Shown here: positions 17,318 through 26,068 of the stretch, in pieces
How positions within the stretch are numbered: position 1 is the stretch's first letter
How the letters are laid out: the number at the start of each line of letters is the position of its first letter
From: Bin107 sp965221655
GTDB taxonomy: Bacteria; UBA8248
NCBI GenBank assembly: GCA_965221655.1
Contig: OZ244906.1
Span: forward strand, 868,001-932,000
DNA: 64,000 bases
Direction of reading: 5' to 3'
Made by a program: the position numbers and the translations under genes
The notes under the pieces: generated by a model
Database searches by the model: none
What the model was told of the DNA's origin: nothing
The model's input: only the letters and a program-made list of their open reading frames with translations

Positions 17318-18178
17318 TCAGGCCACGGCCTTGAGGATGGTCCGCCGAATCAACACGGGCGTTATTTGCTTGCGGTACGTGTCGCTCGCACGGATGTCGG
17401 TGAGCGGCTCGAGGTCTCCGAGCGTGTCCGCGAGCACGGCGTCTATGGTTTTCTGGTCAAGCTTTTTGCCCGCCAAGCCCTCCTCCACCGCCCGCAGGCG
17501 CCGGAACACGGCCTCCACCCCGCCCAGGCCGATGCGCACTTCCCTGGCCGTCTCGCCGTCGGCCTCGGTGAGCACCGCGACCGAGACGGACACGCAGGGC
17601 TTGTCCTCCTTCGAGCGCGTGGTAAAGCGCGTGCAGGCCGTGCGGAATCCCTCAGGCAGGGGGTCCACCTCGATGGCGCACAGCAACTCGTCCTCCTCGA
17701 GGGCGCACTCGTAATATCCCGTCCAGAACGCATCGGCGGGAATCACGCGCTCCGTGCCGTCGACCTTCCTGGTGTGCATGCGCGCTTCGTGGACGAGAAA
17801 CGCACCCGGCGGATCCGAGGCCGGCTCCGCGAAGCACAGGTTCCCGCCCACGGTGCCCTGGTTGCGGATGCGAATCGTCGCCACGTTGTGAAATATCTCG
17901 GAAAGCAGCGGAAAGCGCTCCGCCACGAGGGGAGAAAGCTCTATTTTGCGGTGCACGGTCTTCGCCCCGATGCGGATGCCTCCGCTTGCCGTCTCCTCGA
18001 TGAAATCGAGGTCGTTCGCACCCGCAATGTCTACCAGCACCTCGGGCTCGTAGATGCGCGACTTCATGAGAATGGAGAGGGCAACGCCGCCCGCGTACAC
18101 CTTCGCGTCGTCGCCGTGCTCCTTCATGGCGGCGAGCGTTTCCTCCGCGCTGTTCACGGGTAAATGCCGAAAAGCCAT
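17318..18178 (-). CDS. FAD-binding subunit of a xanthine dehydrogenase/CO dehydrogenase-type enzyme (CoxM-like)
   Basis: A 286-residue FAD-binding molybdopterin-dehydrogenase subunit. FAD motifs are VYAGGVALSILMKSR (residues ~33-47) and TIRNQGTVGGNLCFAEPASD (~118-137). It carries electrons from the Mo subunit through Fe-S clusters to an acceptor. It lies 18 nt downstream of the Mo-subunit gene, so the two are an operon. The [2Fe-2S] small subunit normally encoded with these two is not next to them. Confidence 0.88.
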   Translation of the reverse strand: MAFRHLPVNSAEETLAAMKEHGDDAKVYAGGVALSILMKSRIYEPEVLVDIAGANDLDFIEETASGGIRIGAKTVHRKIELSPLVAERFPLLSEIFHNVATIRIRNQGTVGGNLCFAEPASDPPGAFLVHEARMHTRKVDGTERVIPADAFWTGYYECALEEDELLCAIEVDPLPEGFRTACTRFTTRSKEDKPCVSVSVAVLTEADGETAREVRIGLGGVEAVFRRLRAVEEGLAGKKLDQKTIDAVLADTLGDLEPLTDIRASDTYRKQITPVLIRRTILKAVA

Positions 18179-18196
18179 GTTTCGTCCCTCCCCTCG

Positions 18197-20485
18197 CTAT
18201 GCGCTTTCACTTTTCTCGTTGAGGGCCGACAGCACCTTCTCGGGCGTGATCGGCAACGTGGTGATGCGCACGCCCACGGCGTCGTAAATGGCGTTCGCTA
18301 TCGCCGCAGAGGTGCCCAGTTGTGCCATCTCGCCCAGCCCCTTCGCCCCGTAGGGTCCCGAGGGATTTTCGGTCTCGATGAGGGCGACCTCGAGCTCCGG
18401 CAAGTCCTGGGTCGTGGGCATCTTGTAGTCGAGCCAGTTCGCGTTCACGGGCTGGCCGTCCTCGACCTGGAAATCCTCCATCATGGCGTAGCCCACGCCC
18501 ATGAGCGCGCCGCCGTCGATTTGGCCCTGGGCACCCGCAGGGTTCACTATGGTGCCCACATCGTTCGTGCTGATGATGCGCACGACCTCGAAGGAGCCCG
18601 TTTCGGTGTCCACCTCGACCTCGGCCACCTTCGCGCCGTAGGCGTAGGCCGCCGACCAGTTGCCGTAGCCCGTCACCGGGTCGGGCGTCTCGCTCGGCGA
18701 ATCGTAGGAAGTCGCCGTGTAAACGGCCTCACTGCCCTGCTTGTCATAAATCTTCATGTAGGCTTCGCCGTGGGTGACCTGCCGCTCGGGCGAGCTGGAA
18801 ACGAAGATTTTGCCCTCGCGCGCGTCGAGGTCCTTCGGGTCGCATTCGAGCAACTCCGCCGCACCCTTGAAGAGCATGTTCTTGGCTTCCAAAGCCGCCA
18901 TGCGCGTGGCCTGGCCGTCGATGGTCGTCGTGCGGCTTCCGCGGACGCCCCAGCCGTAGGGGTTCACCGAGGTATCGCCGTTGATGATGCGCACGTCCTC
19001 AACGCGCACGCCCAGAGCCTCGGCGCAAATCTGCGCGAGCGTGGTGTCCGAGCCGTTGCCCATCTCGATGGTGCCCGAGAGGAGCTGCACGGTGCCGTCC
19101 TTGTTCATCTTGATGAAGGCACCCGCCGTCTCCGGCCCCATCGCGCGCGCACCCGTGAAGTGCACTGCCGCACTCAGCCCGAAGCCGCGCTTTTTGCCGT
19201 TGCTGCTCTCTTGTTTCTCGCGCCAGGGCACGCGCTTGACGGCTTCCTGCACGCATTCCGACACGCCGCAACTCGTGATTTTCGCCCCGATGATGGTGGT
19301 GTCGCCCTTTTTGACGAAATTCTTGACGCGAAACTCCGCCGGGTCCATACCAATCTCGAGGGCGTGCTTCTCCATAGCGAGTTCGGAGCCAAAGGAGTAG
19401 CCGCCGTTGCCCACCCCGCGCATCGCCCCGCCGGGGGGGACGTTCGTGTAAACGACGTCGGCGTGGTGGCGGTAGGCCTTGTAGTTGTAGATGCTGCCGC
19501 CCATGTGGGCCGTGATGGAGCCGACCACGGGGCCGTAGTCGGAATAGCCGCCGTTTTCGACCACCATCTTCACGTCGCGGGCGAGGAGCATCCCCTCCTT
19601 GTCGGTGGCGATGCGGAAGGTATGGAACTGCTTGGTCCTGTGGGTTCCGAGCAGAAACTCCTCCTCGCGCGTGTAGTAGAACTTGACGGGAACGCCCAGT
19701 TTTTTCGCCGCGATGATCGAGAGGAAGTCGATATTGAACTTGCTCGTCGCCTTGCCGCCGAAACCCCCGCCCACGTAGTTGGTGATCACCCGAATCCGGG
19801 CTTCGGGAATCTTGAGGCACTTGGCGAAGTACTGGCTCGAGAGGCTCGGGCACTGCGAGGAGTTGTAGACCGTAACGTCGCCAGTCTGCGACCACTCGGC
19901 GATGGAGACGTGCGCCTCAAAAGAGCCGTGCATCTGGCGCGAGGAGGCGGTCGAGAGTTCGCTGACGTGGTGGGCTTCGTCAAACATGCGTTCCACCTCG
20001 CCGAACTCCATGTGCTTGGTGAAGGCAATGTTGTTCGGATATCCCTCATGGAGGACGGGCGCGCCCTCTTCCATCGCCTCGAAGGGGTCGAACACGGCGG
20101 GCAGATCCTCGTAGTCGACGTCGATGAGGTCGAGGGCTTCGATGGCGATCTCCTCCGTCGTCGCCACGACGGCCGCCACCGAGTCTCCCACGAAGCGCGC
20201 CTTGTCCGGAGACAAGGGACGCTGATCGTAGCAGACCGGCACCACGCCCCAGACCACGTGGTCGGGGATGTCTTTGGCCGTCATCACCAGTTTGACGCCG
20301 GGAAGCTTCTCGGCGCGGCTGGTGTCGATGTTGCGAATGCGCGCGTGGGGCAAGGGGCTGCCCAGCAGTTTGCCGTGGAGCATTTTGGGCAATTGCAGGT
20401 CGAGGGTGTACATGGCCCGTCCCGTAACCTTCGCGGGACCATCGACGCGCGGTATGCTTTTTCCGACGTATGCGAGATCCGTCAT
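18197..20485 (-). CDS. Molybdopterin-binding catalytic subunit, xanthine dehydrogenase/aldehyde oxidase family (CoxL-like)
   Basis: A 762-residue molybdenum hydroxylase large subunit. The N-terminal a/b hammerhead domain begins VGKSIPRVDGPAKVTGRAMY. Cofactor motifs are NYVGGGFGGKATSKF, GGAMRGVGNGGYSFGSE and, near the C-terminus, PYGAKGLGEMAQLG, which includes the catalytic Glu of the family. There is no AYRCSFR-type loop as in true CO dehydrogenase, so the substrate is more likely a heteroaromatic, purine or aldehyde. ATG at 20483-20485 follows GGGAGGTCGC. The first gene of a two-gene operon. Confidence 0.9.
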   Translation of the reverse strand: MTDLAYVGKSIPRVDGPAKVTGRAMYTLDLQLPKMLHGKLLGSPLPHARIRNIDTSRAEKLPGVKLVMTAKDIPDHVVWGVVPVCYDQRPLSPDKARFVGDSVAAVVATTEEIAIEALDLIDVDYEDLPAVFDPFEAMEEGAPVLHEGYPNNIAFTKHMEFGEVERMFDEAHHVSELSTASSRQMHGSFEAHVSIAEWSQTGDVTVYNSSQCPSLSSQYFAKCLKIPEARIRVITNYVGGGFGGKATSKFNIDFLSIIAAKKLGVPVKFYYTREEEFLLGTHRTKQFHTFRIATDKEGMLLARDVKMVVENGGYSDYGPVVGSITAHMGGSIYNYKAYRHHADVVYTNVPPGGAMRGVGNGGYSFGSELAMEKHALEIGMDPAEFRVKNFVKKGDTTIIGAKITSCGVSECVQEAVKRVPWREKQESSNGKKRGFGLSAAVHFTGARAMGPETAGAFIKMNKDGTVQLLSGTIEMGNGSDTTLAQICAEALGVRVEDVRIINGDTSVNPYGWGVRGSRTTTIDGQATRMAALEAKNMLFKGAAELLECDPKDLDAREGKIFVSSSPERQVTHGEAYMKIYDKQGSEAVYTATSYDSPSETPDPVTGYGNWSAAYAYGAKVAEVEVDTETGSFEVVRIISTNDVGTIVNPAGAQGQIDGGALMGVGYAMMEDFQVEDGQPVNANWLDYKMPTTQDLPELEVALIETENPSGPYGAKGLGEMAQLGTSAAIANAIYDAVGVRITTLPITPEKVLSALNEKSESA

Positions 20486-20777
20486 GCGACCTCCCCTCGT
20501 GTTCTGCGTCGAAGCGGCGGGCGTGCTGCGCTCGACGCGAAGTGAATACAACCGTTGCAACCCGTCGGAGGTTCGGCGAACGTGCGGGCTTTCTCTCCTG
20601 CATCCGACGGGAACGCTTTGAAAAAGTCTAAACAATTCAGCAACCGATACGCAACCCCCGAAGCGCGCGCGGGCAATGGCCTCCCCATCCCGCCTTCGGA
20701 TTTGCGCCGCCTCGTCCCCTGTGCTAGAAACAGGGCGCAAAAATTTCCATTTCATTCGTATCAGGCGGAGTCGTGCC
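20486..20777. promoter_or_regulatory. Divergent control region with structured leader
   Basis: This 292-nt region separates the molybdenum-enzyme operon (minus) from the SDR/selenorhodanese operon (plus). No gene is seen in it. At 20701-20741 a nested fold can form: TTTGCGCC pairs exactly with GGCGCAAA, enclosing CTGT/ACAG. It lies 37 nt before the SDR start and could be leader RNA structure or an operator. No convincing -35/-10 pair was identified for either side. Confidence 0.35.
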
Positions 20778-21524
20778 ATGCCCATTCGTTTCGATTTTCA
20801 GGGCCGCAAAGTCATCCTCACGGGGGCGGCTGGCGCTATGGGAAGCCGCATTCTGCAAGGCTACCTGGAGGCGGGGGCAAAGGTGTTTGCCACCGACCGG
20901 GCGGGAGATGCGCTCGACGCCATCGAGGGACCCTCCGATCAGCTCTTCAAACTCCCCTGCGACCTCACCGACCTCGATGAGATTCGCACAACCATGCGCA
21001 AGGCACTTGAGTGGCTCGGCGGCTGCGACGTGCTCGCCAACGTGGCGGGCTACATGCCGATTCGCCCGCCGTTCGAGCTCGAAGAAAAGGACTGGGACGA
21101 AGTGCTGGCCGTCAACCTGCTCGCGCCCTATTTCTGCATCCAGGAGACCATCGAGGCGCTCAAGGCCTCCGGCACGGGGCGCATCGTGAGTTTCGCGTCC
21201 ATCGCGGGCAAGATGGGCGGCATCGGCCCGAACCTCACCTACGCCGCCGCCAAGGCGGGCCTGCTCGCCATGACGTTCAACCTCGCGCGCGAACTCGCCC
21301 GGACGGGGGTTACGATAAACACCATACAGCCCGGGCCGGCGGACACGGGCCTGCATTTCCAGTCCCCGCCCGAGATGCTCGAAAACGCCGCCAATACCCA
21401 CCCCATGGGCAGGCTCACGACGCCCGAGGACGTGTGGCAGACCGTCCTGTTCCTCTCGAGCGAGGAGGCCGCGCACATAAACGGCGAGGCGGTGGACGTG
21501 AACGGCGGCTTCTGGACGGACTAG
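20778..21524 (+). CDS. SDR-family oxidoreductase, first gene of the selenorhodanese operon
   Basis: A 248-residue short-chain dehydrogenase with cofactor motif TGAAGAMGSRI, the NVAG block, active-site Ser in VSFASIAGKMG and catalytic YAAAK. The ending FLSSEEAAHINGEAVDVNGG is typical. ATG at 20778 has AGGCGGAG 7 nt upstream. The rhodanese gene starts 14 nt after its stop with a good ribosome-binding site, so the two are co-transcribed. The substrate is unknown; the sulfur-transfer neighbour makes a thio- or mercapto-acid substrate conceivable, which is inference only. Confidence 0.88.
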   Translation: MPIRFDFQGRKVILTGAAGAMGSRILQGYLEAGAKVFATDRAGDALDAIEGPSDQLFKLPCDLTDLDEIRTTMRKALEWLGGCDVLANVAGYMPIRPPFELEEKDWDEVLAVNLLAPYFCIQETIEALKASGTGRIVSFASIAGKMGGIGPNLTYAAAKAGLLAMTFNLARELARTGVTINTIQPGPADTGLHFQSPPEMLENAANTHPMGRLTTPEDVWQTVLFLSSEEAAHINGEAVDVNGGFWTD

Positions 21525-21538
21525 ACGAGGAGAAGCAC

Positions 21539-22375
21539 ATGTCAAACGACAAAGGGTACGCGAACCCCGACCTCCTCTGGTCGCCCGCGCAACTCCGGGA
21601 GCGTCTGGACGACCCGAACCTGCGCGTCGTCGACACGCGCCCAGGCGAGCGTTACACGATGGGCCACATACCCGGCGCGCGGCACTTTGACGTCTACGGC
21701 ATCAACAGCGACGATTCGAGCGAAGCGCCCCTGCGCAACTTCTTCAGCATGTGGGCGTTCCTGCTGGGGAACCGGGGCGTGTCGTTTGAGAACACGATTC
21801 TTTTCTACGACGACTTCGTCGGCAACACCTGCGTGCGCGGGTTCTGGATGCTCGAGCTCTTCGGGCACAAGGACGTGCACGTGCTCGACGGCGGCTACCG
21901 CGCCTGGGAGCGGGCGGGCTACGAAACGACGCGCGACGCCGAACCGCCGCGAGCCGCCGCCTTCCAAACCGCTATCGAGCCCCACCGCCTCGCCACGCGC
22001 GAGGACGTGATGCGCGCCATCGAAGACGACAACCACGTGCTGCTCGACACCCGCTCCATCGAGGAGTGGGAGGCGCGCAGCGTGCGCGCGAAGCGCGGGG
22101 GCATCATCCCCGGCGCGGTCTGGCAGGAATGGCTCGCACACCTCACTCCCGAGGGGGAGATGAAACCCGCCGCCGAGCTCAGGGCGCAGTTCGAGGCCTT
22201 AGGCATCACGCCCGAAAAAGAAGTGACCGCCTACTGACAGACGGGCTACCGTGCGGCGCACGGTTATTTCGCCCTGCGGCTCCTGGGCTATCCCAAGGTG
22301 AGAAACTACATGAGCTCGTGGAAGGAGTGGGGCAACCGCGAGGACACCCCCATCGTCCAGGCATCGGGAACTTGA
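21539..22375 (+). CDS. Probable selenocysteine-containing two-domain rhodanese (sulfurtransferase), in-frame TGA at codon 233
   Basis: A tandem rhodanese of 278 residues if TGA (22235-22237) is decoded as selenocysteine. The N-terminal domain (about 1-135) has VVDTRPGERYTMGHIPGARH and VLDGGYRAWERAGY and lacks a catalytic Cys in the loop. The C-terminal domain has VLLDTRSIEEWEA and GGIIPGAVWQEW, and its active-site loop reads TAY-U-QTGYRAAHGYF. In ordinary relatives this is YCQTGxRAA, so TGA falls exactly on the persulfide-forming Cys. After the TGA, 45 more codons give canonical rhodanese C-terminus (LRLLGYPKVRNYMSSWKEWG) before the true TGA stop. Stopping at codon 233 would leave a protein with no active site. 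Start ATG 21539 follows GAGGAGAAG. Alternative: a TGC-to-TGA nonsense mutation or sequencing error. A GC hairpin (22375-22395) follows the stop. Confidence 0.85.
22235..22264 (+). promoter_or_regulatory. Bacterial SECIS-like element after the in-frame TGA
   Basis: Ten bases after the TGA, ACCGTGC (22248-22254) pairs perfectly with GCACGGT (22258-22264) around the loop GGC. The 17-nt hairpin with G at the start of the loop, 17 nt from TGA to loop, fits the bacterial SECIS consensus and resembles the minimal E. coli fdhF element, a short hairpin about 11 nt downstream of UGA. It would bind SelB to deliver Sec-tRNA. Confidence 0.8.
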
Positions 22376-22535
22376 GCGAGGCTCGCGGCCTCGCTCCGCC
22401 GGAACCGAAAGCCGCCTTTCGCGCACCCGACGGGATTTTTCGCACACAAGACATCGAACGAACGCGACCCCCCAACGGCCCGCGGCGCACTTTCGGCCGG
22501 GGCCATTTCATCGTCATGATTTTCGGAGGCTTGCA

Positions 22536-23552
22536 ATGAAGAAACGATTGATGCGCATCATCCTCACGGCCGGCGTCGCGTGCGCCCTCTCGGCGGCGGG
22601 AGTCGCCACGGCCGCGCCCACCCTGCGGCTCGGTGCGGCCAGCAACACGGGCGGCATGATAGTCTTCGTCGGCGTCGACAAGGGCTTTTTCGCCAAAAAC
22701 GGCCTGGACGCCAAGGTCGTCGTGCGCAACACGGGCGCCCAGCTCACCAAGTCGCTCAAGGCCGGGCAAATCGACTTCGCCCCGGCGGCGTTCACGAACC
22801 TGCCCGCAGCACTCGAGCGCGGCATCAAGGTGCGCGGTGTCGTGGGCTACGTAGGCGGCTCCTACAAGAAGTCCACCACCGACGAGATGGTGGGCATCGC
22901 GGTGCGCCCCGGTTCCGGCATCAAGGGCATCAAAGATCTCAAGGGCAAGAAGATCGGCGCGACCTTCGGCTCCACGGGCGACCTCTACCTGCGCACCCTG
23001 CTTGAGAGAAACGGCATAGGCGTCGGCGGAGTGCGCCGCATCAACGTGCGCCCGCCCAGCCTCGTCTCGCTGTTCGACTCGGGCGGCGTGGACGCCATGG
23101 TGGCGTGGGAGCCCTACCTCACCCGCATGGTCGACAAGGTGAAGAATTCTTCCATCGTCTCGCGCGGCGGCGACTACGTATGCTTCTGCGCGGGGATGCA
23201 CGGCGTGCCCGAGCGCGTCTACAAGGACAAGAAGGCGACCCAGGCGTTCGTGAACGGCATGTCCGAGTCGGCGGCCTACGTGCGCAACCCCAAGAACCGC
23301 GACGAGATTGCCAAAATCGGCGCGCGCTACGTGCGCGGCATGGACGCCGCCCTCATCAAGCGCACCATCAAGTGGTGGACCTACGACCCGCGCCTGGGCG
23401 AGAACACACTCAAGGCCTTCAACTTCTCGGTGAAGCAGCTCATCGCCCAGAAGAAGATGAAACGCCCCTACGACCCGAAGAAATACTTCGACTTCCAGTT
23501 CATCAACCGCACGATGAAAGAGCGGCCCGAGTGGTTCGCCGACCTCCAGTAG
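22536..23552 (+). CDS. ABC transporter substrate-binding protein (NMT1/SsuA/TauA type)
   Basis: A 338-residue periplasmic solute receptor. The signal peptide (MKKRLMRIILTAGVACALSA..., cleavage near residue 26) is followed by LRLGAASNTGGMIVFVGVDKGFF, the family opening. Later blocks are GQIDFAPAAFTNLPAAL, IKDLKGKKIGATFGSTGD and GGVDAMVAWEPYL. This family binds sulfonates, taurine, nitrate or pyrimidine precursors. GGAGG precedes the ATG. It begins a four-gene transporter set and lies 160 nt after the rhodanese, with which it may share an operon. Confidence 0.9.
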   Translation: MKKRLMRIILTAGVACALSAAGVATAAPTLRLGAASNTGGMIVFVGVDKGFFAKNGLDAKVVVRNTGAQLTKSLKAGQIDFAPAAFTNLPAALERGIKVRGVVGYVGGSYKKSTTDEMVGIAVRPGSGIKGIKDLKGKKIGATFGSTGDLYLRTLLERNGIGVGGVRRINVRPPSLVSLFDSGGVDAMVAWEPYLTRMVDKVKNSSIVSRGGDYVCFCAGMHGVPERVYKDKKATQAFVNGMSESAAYVRNPKNRDEIAKIGARYVRGMDAALIKRTIKWWTYDPRLGENTLKAFNFSVKQLIAQKKMKRPYDPKKYFDFQFINRTMKERPEWFADLQ

Positions 23553-23619
23553 GCCTGGCGCACAAGAGCCCGCGTCCCGGTGCGCGCCGGGGCGCGGGCC
23601 GCGCACGGAAAGGAACGCC

Positions 23620-24408
23620 ATGCCCGCGAAACTGATTGTCGAGGACCTCTCGCACCACTACCCGGACGAATACACGGGTGAGGACGTACACGCCCTCGAC
23701 CGGGTGAGCCTTGAGGTCGAAGATGGCGAGTTCTCCGCCGTCGTCGGCCCGAGCGGCTGCGGCAAGACGACGCTGCTGAACATTCTGGCCGGCCTCCTGC
23801 CCCACACCGAAGGCAGCGTTCGCGTGGACGGCAAGGAGGTGCAGGGGCCGGGGCCCGACCGGGGGGTGGTGTTCCAGGAACACGCCATTCTCCCGTGGCG
23901 CACCGTGGCGAGAAACATCGGCCACGGCCTGGAGATTCAGGGCATCGCCAAAGAAGAACGCGAGCGCAAGGTGCAGGAATTCGTGGACCTGGTCGGGTTG
24001 TCCGGCTTTGAGGATCGCTACCCCCACGAACTCTCCGGCGGCATGAAACAGCGCTGCGCCCTGGCGCGGACGCTGTGCGCGAACCCCGTGGTGATGCTCA
24101 TGGACGAGCCCTTCGCCGCCGTGGACGCGCAGACGCGCATCACCTTGCAAGAAGAGCTCAACCGCATCGCCATCGCCACGAAGAAGACGATTCTCTTCAT
24201 CACCCACAACGTGGACGAGGCCGCGTTTCTGGGCGATCGGTGCTTCATCTTCTCGCGCCGCCCGGGGCGGCTCAAGGCCACGGTGAAGATAGACGTTCCC
24301 CGCGAGAAGCGCGTGTGGAAGGATTTGCTCTCGGAGAAATCCTACACCACGCCGCGCGACGAAATTCTCCGTCTCGTGCGCGAGGAGGTGTTCGATGACG
24401 AGGAGTAG
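23620..24408 (+). CDS. ABC transporter ATP-binding protein (SsuB/TauB type)
   Basis: A 262-residue ATPase with Walker A GPSGCGKTT (residues ~43-51), Q-loop in VVFQEHAILPWRT, signature LSGGMKQR, Walker B VVMLMDEPFAAVD and H-loop ITHNVDEA. The sequence fits the nitrate/sulfonate/taurine importer ATPases. It powers uptake through the two permeases that follow; its last 14 nt overlap the first permease gene. The start ATG at 23620 follows GGAAAGGAACGCC. Confidence 0.95.
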   Translation: MPAKLIVEDLSHHYPDEYTGEDVHALDRVSLEVEDGEFSAVVGPSGCGKTTLLNILAGLLPHTEGSVRVDGKEVQGPGPDRGVVFQEHAILPWRTVARNIGHGLEIQGIAKEERERKVQEFVDLVGLSGFEDRYPHELSGGMKQRCALARTLCANPVVMLMDEPFAAVDAQTRITLQEELNRIAIATKKTILFITHNVDEAAFLGDRCFIFSRRPGRLKATVKIDVPREKRVWKDLLSEKSYTTPRDEILRLVREEVFDDEE

Positions 24409-25210
24409 CCGCGCCGCAAGCCCCTCCTCCATGCGCTGGAGGCGTTTCACCCGGGGCGGCGGCGTCGAACTCCTGCTCCTCATTGCGGGCGTGCTCGCCC
24501 TGTGGAGCATCCTCTCCCAGGTCATCCCCAACCCGGCGCGCTATCTTCCCTCGCCCGTCTCGGTCGTCGCCTCCTCCTACGACGTCATCTGGAAGGGGCT
24601 TTTGCCCAACTACATCGGCCAGACGCTGTGGCGCCTCGTCATCGGAAGCGCCATCGGCCTAGTCCTCGGCATTCCCTTCGGCATCGCCCTCGGCCTGAAC
24701 CGCACGGTATCGGACATGTTCTACCCCATCATGAACTTCTTTCAGTCGATATCGGGCATCGCCATCCTTCCGATTATCGTGGTCTGGTGGGGCAACAGCG
24801 AAAAGACGGTGTTCGTCGTCATCCTCTACACCTGCTTTTTCCCTATCGCCTTCAACGTCCTCACGGGCGTGCGCAGCACCCCGTTGATTCTCGTCAACGC
24901 CCTGCGTACGCTCGGCGCCTCGCGTCTGCGCATCGTCAAGGACGTGCTCATTCCGAGCGCCATGCCCCACATCGCCACCGGGGCGCGGCTGGGAATCGGC
25001 TATGCGTGGCGCGCCGTCATCGCGGGCGAGATGCTTGCGGGCAGGCGCGGTCTGGGCTGGATGATCTTCACCGCCCAGGACGCCGACCTCACGGCCCAGG
25101 TCATCCTCGGCATGGTGATGATCGGCGCCATCTGGATCATGATCGACCGCTTTGCGCTGCGCCCCATCGAGGCGGACACCATCCAGCGGTGGGGGCTCGT
25201 GCAGCGATGA
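24395..25210 (+). CDS. ABC transporter permease 1 (SsuC/TauC type)
   Basis: A 271-residue inner-membrane permease with about six transmembrane helices and the binding-protein-dependent transport (EAA) loop NALRTLGASRLRIVKDVLIPSAMPH. The C-terminus RPIEADTIQRWGLV is family-typical. The start overlaps the ATPase gene by 14 nt and the stop overlaps the second permease start as ATGA, so the proteins are translationally coupled. It is clearly homologous to permease 2, giving a heterodimeric channel. Confidence 0.93.
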   Translation: MTRSSRAASPSSMRWRRFTRGGGVELLLLIAGVLALWSILSQVIPNPARYLPSPVSVVASSYDVIWKGLLPNYIGQTLWRLVIGSAIGLVLGIPFGIALGLNRTVSDMFYPIMNFFQSISGIAILPIIVVWWGNSEKTVFVVILYTCFFPIAFNVLTGVRSTPLILVNALRTLGASRLRIVKDVLIPSAMPHIATGARLGIGYAWRAVIAGEMLAGRRGLGWMIFTAQDADLTAQVILGMVMIGAIWIMIDRFALRPIEADTIQRWGLVQR

Positions 25211-26067
25211 GCGTTCTGCAGACCGCGGCCATAGGCCTTCAGAAGCGCTTCGGCCGCCAAAGGCTGCGCAGGATCATTCTCGGCTCCGTGCCCTTCGTAT
25301 TTCTGCTCGTCCTGTGGCAGATGAACACGGCGATGGAGTGGCTGCCGCCGGTTTTCATTCCGCCCATCGGCTCGATATGGGAGGCCATATACACGCTCTC
25401 CGAAGGCTGCGGCGGGCCGGGCGCGGCTATCTCCATGCAGTACGAGTGCCTGTTCACAAACCACGTCCTCTCGAGCCTGGGCCGCGTGGGGCTGAGCCTC
25501 ATCATCGGCATTCCGGCCGGCATCGCCCTCGGGGTGGCGGCGGGCATGAGCCGCCGCTTCGCCCACGCACTCGAGCCCATCGGCGTGTTCGCCAACGCCA
25601 TATCGGGCATCGCGTGGGTGCCGCTGGCCATCGTCTGGTTCGGCACGGGCTGGCTCACGACGCTCTTCATCCTGCTGAACACCGTATTCTGGCTCGTGTT
25701 CTTCAACACCCTGCTGGGCGTGCGGGGGGTGCCGCGCGTCTACGAGAACTCCGTGCTGACGCTGGGCGGCGGCAAGTGGGCCGTCGTCTCCCAGGTCTAC
25801 GTGCCGGGCGCCCTGCCCAGCATCGTAACGGGGGTGCGCATGAGCATGGGCTTCGGCTGGCGCGCGCTCATCGCCGCGGAGATGATAGGCGGCGACAGCG
25901 GCCTGGGTTTCATGATCTTCGTCTCGGCCGCCGAATACAAGATCGAAGAGGTGTTTCTGGGCGTTCTCGTCATCGCCGTCATCTGGATGATCACCGACAG
26001 GGCGCTGCTCATCCCGCTCGAGAAGTGGACCATCCAGAGGTGGGGCATGGTCTGGAGGGTTTCCTAG
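25207..26067 (+). CDS. ABC transporter permease 2 (SsuC/TauC type)
   Basis: A 286-residue permease related to the preceding one. The EAA loop is NSVLTLGGGKWAVVSQVYVP and the ending is PLEKWTIQRWGMVWR. Compared with permease 1 it has an insertion after the first helix (residues ~55-75, SEGCGGPGAAISMQYECLF) containing two Cys, which would face the periplasm. ATG at 25207 overlaps the upstream stop. Two distinct permeases for one importer is unusual in the SsuABC group, which commonly uses a homodimer. Confidence 0.92.
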   Translation: MSVLQTAAIGLQKRFGRQRLRRIILGSVPFVFLLVLWQMNTAMEWLPPVFIPPIGSIWEAIYTLSEGCGGPGAAISMQYECLFTNHVLSSLGRVGLSLIIGIPAGIALGVAAGMSRRFAHALEPIGVFANAISGIAWVPLAIVWFGTGWLTTLFILLNTVFWLVFFNTLLGVRGVPRVYENSVLTLGGGKWAVVSQVYVPGALPSIVTGVRMSMGFGWRALIAAEMIGGDSGLGFMIFVSAAEYKIEEVFLGVLVIAVIWMITDRALLIPLEKWTIQRWGMVWRVS

Positions 26068-26068
26068 G

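Noticed and set aside
18164..20545. Plus-strand open frame of 793 codons opposite the molybdenum-enzyme genes
   Set aside because: Antisense shadow of the CoxL-like gene, which has all family motifs.
22238..22375. The part after the TGA as a separate small gene
   Set aside because: It has no ribosome-binding site or start codon near its beginning, is in the same frame as the rhodanese, and encodes exactly the missing active-site loop and C-terminus.
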